Shown here: positions 22,536 to 31,471 of the stretch, one piece after another
Numbering within the stretch: position 1 is the stretch's first letter
Layout of the letters: each line of letters begins with the position of its first letter
Assembly: GCF_028550415.1 (NCBI RefSeq)
Contig: NZ_JAQQKX010000007.1
Location: 1 to 64,000 of the forward strand
Source: Asticcacaulis aquaticus
GTDB lineage: Bacteria > Pseudomonadota > Alphaproteobacteria > Caulobacterales > Caulobacteraceae
Direction of reading: 5' to 3'
DNA: 64,000 nt
Notes under the pieces: model-generated
What the model was told of the DNA's origin: nothing
Databases searched by the model: none
Seen by the model: the letters and a program-made list of their open reading frames with translations, nothing else
Program-made: the position numbers and the translations under genes

Positions 22536-24986
22536 CTATTCGTGTCGCAGGGCCTTGCCCGGCTCGACCGAGGCGCTGACCAGAGCCAGCCCACCGACCG
22601 TACCCAGCGCGATCAGCAAAGCCCCCGCCACCGCGCCGACGAAAAACCAGGGACTGATGGCGATGGCGTCGTCGAACTGCGATAACCAGTGACGCAGCGC
22701 CAGCCAGGCCAGCGGTATGGCCAAAAGGCTGGCCACGACCACCGGGCGCAGAAACTGCCCGATCAGCAGGCCGACCACCTTGCCGCGCGACGCCCCCAGC
22801 ACCTTGCGCAGGCCGATTTCCCGCACCCGGCGCGACGTATTGAACGCCGCCATACCGTAAAGGCCGATGCAGCCGATCAGGGCTGCGATCCCCGCCCCGA
22901 TGCTGAACAGGTTCGAGCGGTCGCGTTCCGGCTTATAGTATTTGTCGAGGTTGGCCGTGGCCGATACCCCCTCGAACGGCACGTCCGGGGCGATCCGACG
23001 CCAGACCTGTTGTAATTGCGCGCGCATCTGCGGTTCCGACACGCCCTCATAGCGCACGAAAGCGACCGGATTATTGTTCGGTTTTGCATCGAAGAGGTAC
23101 AGCTTGGCCTGGATGGCATCCGTCGGGTGGTAGAAGCGCATGTCTTCGACCACGCCGACGATGCGCACCTGACGGTTGGCGAAGCGCGCGATCTGACCGA
23201 TGGCGGCCTGAGGCGAGGCATAGTCCATGCGTTTGACCGTCAGGCGGCTGATGATGACATTGGTCACACGCCCTTCTTCACGGCTTTCGGCGTCCGTGCG
23301 CCACATCTGGTCGCCGCCATACCGCGCGTTGAACAGACGTCCGGCCACGAGCTTCGTTCCCAGCAACTGGAAATAGTCGGGCCCCACCACCGACCAGTTG
23401 ACGGTCGGCGAGCCCGTGGCGCTGTCCGTCTGCCCGGGACGGACGATATTGCTGTTGCTGGTGCTCGACTGATCTCCCGGAATCGCGTTGCCGATGCTGG
23501 CCCGTTTGACATTCGGCAGGGCGCGGACCGCCGCCACATAGGCCTCACGCTGCGCTTCGCTGATCGCCGTGTAGCGCGTCGAATTGACAATCAGCAGGCC
23601 TTCGCGTGTGAACCCCAAATCGGCTTTTTGCATATGGTCGATTTGACGCATGAAACCCAGCATGAGCACGAAGGCAACGACGACGGTGGCGAACTGCATG
23701 ATCACCAGCACCTCGCGCAGCCGTACCCCGGCACGACCACCGGCGGGGGTGCGGCTCGACGCCAGCACCTGCGCCGGCTTGAACGCCGACAGGGCGAAGG
23801 CCGGGTAGAGGGCGGCCACGAGCCCTGCCGCCATGACGACGGCCAGAACGCCCGCAACCCACGCGCCTTCGCTGACATAGTCGAGCTTAAGGTTCAGTCC
23901 GCCCACCGCATTGATGACCGGCAGGCTCAGTTCCACCAGCGAAAGGCCGATCAGAAAAGCCAGCAACAAGGTCAGGGCCGCTTCACCGAGAAACTGTAGT
24001 CGCAGGGCCCCCGGTTGCGCCCCCAGGGTCTTGCGCACCGCCACTTCGCGCGCCCGCAGTCCCGCACGGGCCGTCGCCAGATTGACGTAGTTGATCAGGG
24101 CCAACACCAGCGCCACGACACCGACCAGCCCCAGCGAGACGATGGCCGCCTTCTGTTTGGGGTCGATCAGGTGCGCATCGGCCAGCGGGACCAGATGCAG
24201 GGCCATGATCTTGCTGCCCTTGATGTCGTCGCCGAAGCGGTCGCCGACCTGCCGGTCGATGAACGCGGGGAACTGCTTCTGCAGGGCGGCGGCCTGCGCC
24301 GGATCGGCGAATTTGAAATAGGTGACGAGCTGGATCGAGCCCCACTTGTGCCAGTTGGCCTCCTCGCTCATCCGTTGCTTCGTCAGAAGGCGCATGAAGT
24401 CCAGCTTCATGTCGGTATTTTTAGGCAGGTCGCGCATCACCGCGCTGACCACGTAATTTTTACGCCCCTCCTCGTCGCTGAGGGTAATGGCGCGCCCGAG
24501 AACGTCGACGGTGCCGAAATATTTGCGCGCCTTTTCTTCCGAAATGACCACGCTGTCGGGTGACGCCAGCGCGGTCTTCGCATCGCCATGGCGTAGCGGA
24601 ATGTTGAAGAAGCTGAGGAAATTGCCGTCGACCAGTTCGATCTGTTCGCCGTAAACCTCGGCGCCCTTGTGCACCGTGACGGCGTTACCCCAGTCACGCG
24701 TCCCTTCCAGATGCGGATAGGCGATCTTCATCTCATCGAGCAGCCCGCCCATCGAACCGATGAAGACATCGTTCGGCATACCGGGAAAGAAATACTGACC
24801 GCCGATGGCATAGGTGTCCTGGCGCGCGCTGCTCCACGATTCGTAACCAGTCTCGAAGCGATAGAGCAGGCTGAGCGCGATAAACACGGCGATGCCAAAG
24901 CTCAGGCCCAGCAGGTTCAGAAGCGCATAGAGCGGATGGCGCGTGAAAGAGCGGTAAAAGGCCGTAAAGGTCGAGCGCCCCATCAC
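22536..24986 (-). CDS. ABC transporter permease, MacB/FtsX type
   Basis: An 816-residue protein with N-terminal helix (LYALLNLLGLSFGIAVFIALSLLYRF), a large periplasmic MacB-type domain, and two FtsX-type permease modules (about residues 280-400 and 690-810, each with three helices; LREVLVIMQFATVV begins the second half). Such double-module permeases work with one ATPase dimer as mechanical exporters or lipoprotein/peptide transporters. Its start overlaps the ATPase stop by 4 bp; together with the upstream membrane-fusion protein it forms a three-gene operon. The substrate is unknown. Confidence 0.88.
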   Translation of the reverse strand: MMGRSTFTAFYRSFTRHPLYALLNLLGLSFGIAVFIALSLLYRFETGYESWSSARQDTYAIGGQYFFPGMPNDVFIGSMGGLLDEMKIAYPHLEGTRDWGNAVTVHKGAEVYGEQIELVDGNFLSFFNIPLRHGDAKTALASPDSVVISEEKARKYFGTVDVLGRAITLSDEEGRKNYVVSAVMRDLPKNTDMKLDFMRLLTKQRMSEEANWHKWGSIQLVTYFKFADPAQAAALQKQFPAFIDRQVGDRFGDDIKGSKIMALHLVPLADAHLIDPKQKAAIVSLGLVGVVALVLALINYVNLATARAGLRAREVAVRKTLGAQPGALRLQFLGEAALTLLLAFLIGLSLVELSLPVINAVGGLNLKLDYVSEGAWVAGVLAVVMAAGLVAALYPAFALSAFKPAQVLASSRTPAGGRAGVRLREVLVIMQFATVVVAFVLMLGFMRQIDHMQKADLGFTREGLLIVNSTRYTAISEAQREAYVAAVRALPNVKRASIGNAIPGDQSSTSNSNIVRPGQTDSATGSPTVNWSVVGPDYFQLLGTKLVAGRLFNARYGGDQMWRTDAESREEGRVTNVIISRLTVKRMDYASPQAAIGQIARFANRQVRIVGVVEDMRFYHPTDAIQAKLYLFDAKPNNNPVAFVRYEGVSEPQMRAQLQQVWRRIAPDVPFEGVSATANLDKYYKPERDRSNLFSIGAGIAALIGCIGLYGMAAFNTSRRVREIGLRKVLGASRGKVVGLLIGQFLRPVVVASLLAIPLAWLALRHWLSQFDDAIAISPWFFVGAVAGALLIALGTVGGLALVSASVEPGKALRHE

Positions 24987-25663
24987 AGCACCTGCGCAAC
25001 GGAAGCGACCAATTGGCCATCAAGGATGTCGATGCGGCGCGTGGCCTGATCGGCGTGGCTGGGCGAGTGCGTGACCATGATGATCGTCGCGCCCGCCGCA
25101 TTCAGGCCCCGCAGGATGTCCATCACCTGCGCGCCGTTTTCGGTGTCCAGATTGCCGGTCGGCTCGTCGGCGAGGATCAGGTCTGGCTCGCCGACAATGG
25201 CGCGAGCAATCGCCGCGCGTTGCTGCTGACCGCCCGAAAGCTGATGCGGGAAGTGGCGCGCGCGGTGGGCGATGCCGACGCGGTCCATGGCCGATTCAAT
25301 CGCCTGACGGCGCGAACCCTTGCGGCCTTCGCGATAGAGCAGACCGAGTTCGATATTCTCATAGATGGTCAGGTCGTCGACCAGATTGAAGCTCTGAAAG
25401 ATGAAGCCCAGATGCTTCGCGCGGTGTTTGGCCAGCCCGGTTTCCGGTAGTTGCGCCAGATCGGTGCCGTCGAACAGATACTGCCCCGAAGTCGGTCGGT
25501 CGATGGTCCCCAGCGTGTTGAGCAGGGTCGACTTCCCGCAGCCCGAAGGCCCCATGATGGCGACGAATTCGCCACGCCGGATGGTCAGGCTGATGTCGTG
25601 CAAGGCCGTCGTTTCGATCTCATCGGAGCGATAGAGGCGGGAGACGTGTTTCAGTTCGATCAT
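24983..25663 (-). CDS. ABC transporter ATP-binding protein (MacB/LolD type)
   Basis: A 226-residue ATPase of the LolD/MacB subfamily. Visible motifs: Walker [13 protein letters not shown] loop [13 protein letters not shown], signature [15 protein letters not shown], Walker [13 protein letters not shown] and the H loop VTHS. ATG 25663 overlaps the stop of the fusion-protein gene by 4 bp and begins [13 protein letters not shown], the usual N-terminus; a longer upstream frame is arginine-rich and not part of the family. It energises the permease encoded just downstream. Confidence 0.92.
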   Translation of the reverse strand: MIELKHVSRLYRSDEIETTALHDISLTIRRGEFVAIMGPSGCGKSTLLNTLGTIDRPTSGQYLFDGTDLAQLPETGLAKHRAKHLGFIFQSFNLVDDLTIYENIELGLLYREGRKGSRRQAIESAMDRVGIAHRARHFPHQLSGGQQQRAAIARAIVGEPDLILADEPTGNLDTENGAQVMDILRGLNAAGATIIMVTHSPSHADQATRRIDILDGQLVASVAQVL

Positions 25664-26958
25664 TGGTTTTGACCTTTGAGTATCAAATGTTCGGCTTTTT
25701 GAAGATTTTGCGTGCCGCCGACGACAATGCGTTCGCCTGCTTTCAGCCCGCTGAGGATTTCGACCTGTTCCGGATTGCGGCGGCCCACGGTCACGGCGCG
25801 ACGCATGGCGGTGTCGCCCTTCGTATTCAGTACGAAGACCGACGCCCCGCCGGTATCGTTGAGCCACGCGCCCGCAGGCGCTAGGGTCGCCACCTGCGTC
25901 TTACCCAGCGACAGGCGGATATCGACAGCCTCCCCGCGTTTCAGATCGGAGGGTGGCGGACCGGTAAACTCCAGTTCGACCACAACGCGGCCATTGGTTA
26001 CCTGCGGGAAGACCTTCGACAGGCGCACGGCAACCGGCTGATCGTGGATGCGGGCCTGCGCGGTCAGGCCGTTCGACAGACGCGACAGATAGAATTCATC
26101 GACCTCGGCGCGCAGCTTATAGGCCCCCTCCGAATCGACCTGCCCGATGGGGTCGCCTTCTTTCACCGCCTGACCGGGCTTGAGGGTGAAGGCCGTCAGC
26201 CGCCCTTGCGCCGGGGCGCTCAGGGTCAGGGCGCTTAAGCCCCGGCGGACCTCCTCGCGATTACGGCGCAGGTCGCCGCCGTTGTTGATCACCTGCTGGC
26301 GCTGGCTGGCGTAAAACTGCGCGTCGGGCGCCTGAGCGGAGCGGATCGAGGCCAGACGCCGGCGCTGATAAGCCACCTCGTCGGCATAGGGTTTGACGGC
26401 CGCGTCGTTGATGACGTTGCGGTCGCGCAGGGTCTCGCGCTTCTGCAATTCCTGCTCGGCCTTATTCAGCGCATAGGTCGTGTCGGCCAGCGCCTGTTCG
26501 CGGTTTTCCTGCGCCGTTTTCAGCGCCATAAGCTGATTATTGTTGTCGCTCAAACGCGCCGAAATGTCGGCTTCGCGGGCCGAAACCTCCAGCGTAAGGG
26601 ACGGGTTGGCGAGGTAGGCCAAAGCTTGTCCCTGCACCACCGGATCGCCGTCGCTGATGGCAATCGACTCGACCCGACCGCTCGTTTCAGCAGTAATATA
26701 GGTCGTCTCCAGCGGGATGGCTTCGGCGCGCAGCGGCACGTAATCCTGATAGGGGGCGCGAACCACCTCACCTATATCCAGCGACGACGCCTCGACGTTC
26801 ACCGTGCCAGATGCCGGGGTCAGGGTCATGATCGCAACGGCAATGACGGCCACGACGCCGAGCGCCGCGCCGATCTGGAACGGGCGGCGTTTGTACCATC
26901 TGGGCGCGACGCGACGATCCATTTGAGGTTTAGGAGAATTGAGGGCAGTATCAGTCAT
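25660..26958 (-). CDS. Periplasmic adaptor (HlyD/RND-type membrane fusion protein)
   Basis: A 432-residue protein with a short cytoplasmic N-terminus, one membrane helix (FQIGAALGVVAVIAVAIMTL), a biotinyl-lipoyl domain split by a long coiled coil (about residues 120-230, rich in E, R and Q), and a C-terminal beta-barrel region ending LSGLKAGERIVVGGTQNLQKAE. It is the first gene of the exporter operon and probably links the MacB-type permease to the cell envelope. Divergent from a two-component system that may control it. Confidence 0.87.
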   Translation of the reverse strand: MTDTALNSPKPQMDRRVAPRWYKRRPFQIGAALGVVAVIAVAIMTLTPASGTVNVEASSLDIGEVVRAPYQDYVPLRAEAIPLETTYITAETSGRVESIAISDGDPVVQGQALAYLANPSLTLEVSAREADISARLSDNNNQLMALKTAQENREQALADTTYALNKAEQELQKRETLRDRNVINDAAVKPYADEVAYQRRRLASIRSAQAPDAQFYASQRQQVINNGGDLRRNREEVRRGLSALTLSAPAQGRLTAFTLKPGQAVKEGDPIGQVDSEGAYKLRAEVDEFYLSRLSNGLTAQARIHDQPVAVRLSKVFPQVTNGRVVVELEFTGPPPSDLKRGEAVDIRLSLGKTQVATLAPAGAWLNDTGGASVFVLNTKGDTAMRRAVTVGRRNPEQVEILSGLKAGERIVVGGTQNLQKAEHLILKGQNQ

Positions 26959-27060
26959 GTTAAAAGGCTAACACGCGCCTTTCAATTCATATAAATAATT
27001 CAATTTATTTGACTTTTGACGAATTTGCACCCAAAATCACACCATTGCCGCAGCCCAGAG

Positions 27061-27076
27061 TGTCCGATTTCGAACA
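27061..27076. promoter_or_regulatory. Imperfect palindrome abutting the response-regulator start
   Basis: TGTCCGA-TT-TCGAACA, with six of seven arm positions paired, ends on the A of the ATG at 27076 in the 117-bp divergent region between the exporter operon and the two-component genes. It is a candidate binding site for the response regulator. The absence of a ribosome-binding site suggests a leaderless mRNA. Confidence 0.35.
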
Positions 27077-27624
27077 TGTCCTTGACCGCCCTTTTCCTCG
27101 ATGATGATGCCGATATTCTCGCCTCGGCGGAGCTAGTTCTGGCGCGGCAGGGCTTTACCTTCCTCAAGGCCCAGACGCCCGACGAAGCGCGTGCCGTCCT
27201 CGATGCGCAACCCGTGGATATATTGCTGCTCGATCTCAACTATCGTCGCGGCGACACCTCGGGCGAGGCCGGTCTGGCTTTCCTTCAGGAACGTCTGGCG
27301 AAGACGCCCGACCTCGCCGTGGTCATCGTCACCGGCCATTCGGGTATGAGCATCGCCATTCAGGCCATGCGCATGGGGGCGCAGGATTTCGTCGTCAAGC
27401 CATGGAACAATGACCGCTTCCTCGCCTCGATTCGTGCCGCTATCGACACGCCGCGCCGGGTGCCGACCAATACGCCGCCCAAGGATCTTAATCTCGAACG
27501 CTCGGAACGCGACCTGATCAAGGCGGCGCTGGAGCGGCACCAGTTCAACATTTCATCGGCAGCCAAAGATCTTGGTCTGACACGGGCGGCGCTCTATCGG
27601 CGCATGGAAAAGCATGGACTATAG
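27076..27624 (+). CDS. Response regulator with Fis-type HTH (PrrA/ActR-like architecture)
   Basis: A 182-residue protein: receiver domain at residues 1-120 (D9-D11 acidic cluster, phosphoacceptor D53 in LLLDLNY, T in VIVTGHS, K in FVVKPWN) and a C-terminal Fis-like helix-turn-helix (LERHQFNISSAAKDLGLTRAALYRRMEKHGL). There is no AAA+ domain, so it is a PrrA/RegA-type regulator, not an NtrC-type activator. ATG 27076 starts directly at the receiver fold; an upstream TTG is possible. It overlaps the kinase gene by 11 bp and is divergent from the ABC exporter. Confidence 0.88.
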   Translation: MSLTALFLDDDADILASAELVLARQGFTFLKAQTPDEARAVLDAQPVDILLLDLNYRRGDTSGEAGLAFLQERLAKTPDLAVVIVTGHSGMSIAIQAMRMGAQDFVVKPWNNDRFLASIRAAIDTPRRVPTNTPPKDLNLERSERDLIKAALERHQFNISSAAKDLGLTRAALYRRMEKHGL

Positions 27625-28828
27625 ACGCCTCCTCCTCGCGCTCGGCGCCCAGATCGGGGTGTTCGTTTTTGGCGCCCTAAGCTGGTTGGCCCTGACGCAC
27701 GGCCTGTTGGCCAGCGCCTTGCTGTGCGGCCTCGGCGCACTGGGGCTGGCGGTGCTGGGCCTCAGCCTGACCGCGTTAAACGTGACGCGCGAGCGTCTGC
27801 TCAACAGGCTTGCCCCCGGCTCGACCTTTCCGTCAGAGCTGAACCGCCGCCGGTTGCAATTGCTGCTCGATGAGACGCCCTCACCGCTGCTGCTGCAAAC
27901 CGAAGACGGGCAACTGATCGCCGTCAACCGCGCCGCGCGCAGCCTGTTCGACGTCGCCTATGCCCTGCCCGTCGCCAGCCGCAAGGTGCTGCTGGGTGGA
28001 GATGGGGCGCTCACGGGTTTGGGGGGGCAAGTACGCTGGAAAGGCGCGACCTACGCGGTCCATCGTGCCGAGATGGTCGAACCGCAGCAGACCTCGCACC
28101 TCGCCGTCCTGACCGATATTTCCGCCGATGTGCGCGCCGCCGAAGCCACGGCGCTGCGCGACCTGTTGCGGGTGCTGAACCACGAACTGATGAACGCCCT
28201 GACGCCGGTCGCCTCGATGAGCCGGAGCGCGCTCGAACTGCTCGGCGACGATACGCCGGAGTCACGCGCGGCGGCGGCCAAGGCTTTGGAACGCGTGGTG
28301 GCGCGAACCGAGGGCCTGCACGATTTCATCAACGCCTACCGCGCCTTGACGCGCCTGCCGCCGCCGGTCATGCAGCCCGTGGTGCTCGACGAATGGCTCG
28401 ATGTCCTGCGCGAAAGCTTCACCGCGCAATGGGCTGATAAGGGCGTCGTTTTCGACTGCGACAGCGTGACGGCCACCGTGCTAATGGATGAAGACCAGAT
28501 GTGGCTGTGCGCCGGGAACTTGCTCAACAACGGGGCACAGGCGGCTTTGGAAGCCCCGAACCCGCGCGTGCGCCTGAGCGTGCGCGAGGTCGAGGGCACG
28601 GTTTGTCTCCGTATAGAGGATTCCGGCAAGGGCATCCCGACCGGCGACGCCGATCAGGTTTTCCTGCCCTTCTACACCACCAAAGCCACCGGCACCGGCG
28701 TGGGCCTGAGCCTCGCCAAACAGATCGTGCAGGGCCACGGCGGCGCACTGACCCTGAAAGCCGCCGTCCCCGGCGACCCGGACAGATTGCCGGGTGCCTG
28801 TTTCGAGTTCGGCTTAAAACAGGTTTAA
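27614..28828 (+). CDS. Membrane sensor histidine kinase
   Basis: A 404-residue kinase with two N-terminal membrane helices (residues about 7-55) and almost no periplasmic loop, a PAS domain (about 85-170), then HisKA with H190 in VLNHELMNALTPVASM and an ATPase domain with NLLNNGAQAAL, DSGKGI and GTGVGLSLAKQI. The sequence H-E-L-M-N-A-L-T resembles NtrY-like kinases. It shares 11 bp with the upstream response regulator and probably phosphorylates it; the likely target is the divergent exporter operon. Confidence 0.87.
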   Translation: MDYRRLLLALGAQIGVFVFGALSWLALTHGLLASALLCGLGALGLAVLGLSLTALNVTRERLLNRLAPGSTFPSELNRRRLQLLLDETPSPLLLQTEDGQLIAVNRAARSLFDVAYALPVASRKVLLGGDGALTGLGGQVRWKGATYAVHRAEMVEPQQTSHLAVLTDISADVRAAEATALRDLLRVLNHELMNALTPVASMSRSALELLGDDTPESRAAAAKALERVVARTEGLHDFINAYRALTRLPPPVMQPVVLDEWLDVLRESFTAQWADKGVVFDCDSVTATVLMDEDQMWLCAGNLLNNGAQAALEAPNPRVRLSVREVEGTVCLRIEDSGKGIPTGDADQVFLPFYTTKATGTGVGLSLAKQIVQGHGGALTLKAAVPGDPDRLPGACFEFGLKQV

Positions 28829-29736
28829 ACCCCGCGCGTATTCACATAGAGCGCAAACAGCGACTGTCCCGCCGTCATGAACAGGCGGTTTTTCGCCTTG
28901 CCCCCGAAACACAGATTGGCGCAGCGATTGGGCAGGTGGATATGGCCGATGGCCGTGCCGTCCGGCGCGAACACCCGCACCCCGTTCAGGCCCGGACCAC
29001 CACCCCAGCCACACCACAGATTGCCGTCTTCGTCGCAGCGAAAACCGTCCGGCTGACCGCGTTCGCAATCGACAAAGGTGCGACCGTTGGTAAGCGTATC
29101 GCCTTCGACATCGAACACCCATATCAGCTTTTTGGTGCCCGACTGCGCAATATAGCACCGCGTCTCGTCCGGCGAGAAACAGATGCCGTTGGGTCGGTCG
29201 ACATCGCCGGTCGCCACCGTCAATTCACCATCCGCCAAGCGATAGACACTCGTCGGCAGTTCTGCCTGAGCGCGGTAACCTTCATAATCGCTCAGAATCC
29301 CGAACGGCGGATCGGTGAACCACACCGAACCATCGCTTTTAACCGTCACATCGTTGGGCGAATTCAGCCGTTTGCCGTCGTAGTGGCTGGCGAGCGTCGT
29401 GATCGTCCCGTCATATTCCGTCCGCGTCACCGAGCGCGTCCCGTGCTGGCAGGTGATCAGTCGCCCCTGCCGGTCGCGCGTATGCCCATTGGCGAAGTCC
29501 GACGGCTGACGAAAGACCGATACCGCGCCGCTCGTTTCGTCCCAGCGCAACACCCGGTTATTGGGAATATCGCTCCACAGCAAATAGCGCCCGTCGCCGA
29601 ACCACACCGGCCCCTCGGCCCAGCGTGTCCCCTCGTACAGCTTTTCGACCGCCGCCAGCGACAGACGGTAACGCTCGAACCGCGGATCGAGGATTTCGAT
29701 CGACGGATCCGGGTAAATCTCCGAGGGCTGCCACAT
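28825..29736 (-). CDS. SMP-30/gluconolactonase-like lactonase
   Basis: A 303-residue six-bladed beta-propeller of the SMP-30/LRE family that typically hydrolyses sugar lactones using a divalent metal. Visible family elements: YEGTRWAEGPVWFGDGRYLLWSDIPNNRV, HTRDRQGRLITCQHGTRSVTR, LNSPNDVTVKSDGSVWFTDPPFG and RPNGICFSPDETRCYIAQSG, containing the expected Glu, Asn and Asp ligands. ATG 29736 is chosen because GGAG sits six bases upstream. No signal peptide, so cytoplasmic. It converges with the kinase gene with a 4-bp overlap and lies next to glycan genes. Confidence 0.85.
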   Translation of the reverse strand: MWQPSEIYPDPSIEILDPRFERYRLSLAAVEKLYEGTRWAEGPVWFGDGRYLLWSDIPNNRVLRWDETSGAVSVFRQPSDFANGHTRDRQGRLITCQHGTRSVTRTEYDGTITTLASHYDGKRLNSPNDVTVKSDGSVWFTDPPFGILSDYEGYRAQAELPTSVYRLADGELTVATGDVDRPNGICFSPDETRCYIAQSGTKKLIWVFDVEGDTLTNGRTFVDCERGQPDGFRCDEDGNLWCGWGGGPGLNGVRVFAPDGTAIGHIHLPNRCANLCFGGKAKNRLFMTAGQSLFALYVNTRGV

Positions 29737-29788
29737 GTTTCGCTCCGATTCCGCCCCCTGCATATCCGGCAAGACCCGGCACACGCAA

Positions 29789-31273
29789 CTAGGTTTTCGG
29801 CGCTATAATTTTAGCCAGTTCAGCCTTTTCGACCTCGGTCATCTGGGCCTCGATCTGCTTCCCGGCGACGGCGGCATTTGGATGTCCGGCGCGCCGGGCC
29901 ACATCGAACCATAACCACGCCTTCACGGCATCCTTCGCGCCGCCCTCGCCTTTCGCATACATGACCGCCAGATTGAAAGCGGCTTCCGAATGACCGGTCT
30001 GGGCCGCCGTTTCGAACCATTTGCGCGCGACGACCTGATCCTTGGGCAGGAGCGCGTCGCCCTGATAGAACCAGCTGCCGATAGCGTTCTGAGCGTCGGC
30101 ATCGCCACCAAGCGCCGCGTCCTTATAGTAGATCAGCGCCGTCTTCGCATCGGCCTTCACCCCATCGCCCGTATCGTAAAACACCGCCATCTGATACTGA
30201 GCACCTGCGTTGCCGCCGCGCGCCGCCAGAGCATAGAGTTCGCGCGCCTTGGCGGGGTCCGCCCGGACCTCACCTTCGCCGTCGTAAAGGATCTCGGCCC
30301 AGGCATATTGCGCCGGGGCATAGCCCAGCAGCGCCGCCGTTTCATAGTTTTTGACGGCCTTTTTCAGGTTTCTGGGCGCGCCGATCCCCTTATAGTAGAA
30401 ATCGCCCGCCAGCTTGGTCGCCGGCACATAACCGATGGCGCTGGCCTGTTCCACATATCTGAGGCCGTTTTTAAAATCGCGCGGCACGCCGTCACCGGCC
30501 AGATAGATCTGCGCCAGCATCATGGCCGCCTCAGCGCGCGGGCTCATCGCCGTCGGGTTTTTCGGATCGAACGGCTCCTGCTGATGGATGGCCTTTTCCG
30601 CCACCTTGCGATACCAGCCGATGGCCTTGGCCATGTCGCGGGGGACGCCCTGCCCCTTGCGATACATGTCGCCCAGCATCAGACCGGCGATATCGTAACC
30701 AACCTTGCCATAGGCGGTTTCGAAACGCGCCCGGGCCTCCGGATATTGCTTCTGTTCATAGAAGGCGAAGGCTTCGCTGAGCGATTTATCGCGGCGGGCG
30801 ATCTGATAGCGCGCCTGTTCACATGGCGTCAGCGGTGCGTCTTCATCACTGGGCGGTATGACGCCGCCACCGAAGGTCATGCCCTCTTCGGCCGAACCGC
30901 TATCCTGCGTGGTCTGCCCGTCCGTCGTCGCCCCTATCGTCTTCTCATCGAAGCGGCTCTTGCCGGTAAAATCATAAACATAGGCTTTTTCGAATGCCGT
31001 CATGGGACGCGGCTTATCGGGCGCCCAATCCTGAAACTCCCAGGCCGGATTGTCGTACCAGCCACATCCGTCCGAGGACGTGAAGAAGCTTTTCAGAGGT
31101 CGGTTGGCGTCGAAAATCGGAGCGGCCCGTTCCTTTTTGAGGAGGACAGTGACCTCGGTTACATCCTTGTCGTCATCCGTCGATTTGGCGGGTGCGTCTT
31201 TAGTCTGTGCCAGAACCGGCAAAGCCATAAAGCACGACAGCGCGCATACCGTCCCAAGCATTTTCCTGAACAT
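29789..31273 (-). CDS. Secreted Sel1-repeat (TPR-like) protein
   Basis: A 494-residue protein with a signal peptide (MFRKMLGTVCALSCFMALPVLAQ); ATG 31273 has GGAGGGG upstream. After about 190 residues, at least seven Sel1-like repeats follow, each about 36-40 residues with the A-xx-LGxxYxxGxGVxxD pattern (for example MLGDMYRKGQGVPRDMAKAIGWYRKVAEKA). Such repeats form helical scaffolds for protein-protein contacts in the periplasm or envelope. Its partner is unknown. It is divergent from the GH2 gene, so it may belong functionally to that cluster, but this is not shown. Confidence 0.82.
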   Translation of the reverse strand: MFRKMLGTVCALSCFMALPVLAQTKDAPAKSTDDDKDVTEVTVLLKKERAAPIFDANRPLKSFFTSSDGCGWYDNPAWEFQDWAPDKPRPMTAFEKAYVYDFTGKSRFDEKTIGATTDGQTTQDSGSAEEGMTFGGGVIPPSDEDAPLTPCEQARYQIARRDKSLSEAFAFYEQKQYPEARARFETAYGKVGYDIAGLMLGDMYRKGQGVPRDMAKAIGWYRKVAEKAIHQQEPFDPKNPTAMSPRAEAAMMLAQIYLAGDGVPRDFKNGLRYVEQASAIGYVPATKLAGDFYYKGIGAPRNLKKAVKNYETAALLGYAPAQYAWAEILYDGEGEVRADPAKARELYALAARGGNAGAQYQMAVFYDTGDGVKADAKTALIYYKDAALGGDADAQNAIGSWFYQGDALLPKDQVVARKWFETAAQTGHSEAAFNLAVMYAKGEGGAKDAVKAWLWFDVARRAGHPNAAVAGKQIEAQMTEVEKAELAKIIAPKT

Positions 31274-31471
31274 GATGATCCCCTCCGGCGGTCGTCTTTT
31301 GCAACCCATCATAGTCATAACCCTGAGCCTGGAATTAATAAACCGAAAAACCCATTTCGTTTCAATTTCGAAAAATTATCCTACAAATGCCTCTTGTCCT
31401 CGACAGCTTTCGGCTTAAGCTGCGTTAAAAGACCAAAGCCGTGGCAAACGGCGGGCCGACAGGGAGTCAAT

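Noticed and set aside
29990-31471. Possible 494-residue N-terminal extension of the GH2 protein
   Set aside because: It is antisense to the Sel1-repeat gene, and a signal peptide starts at ATG 31472.
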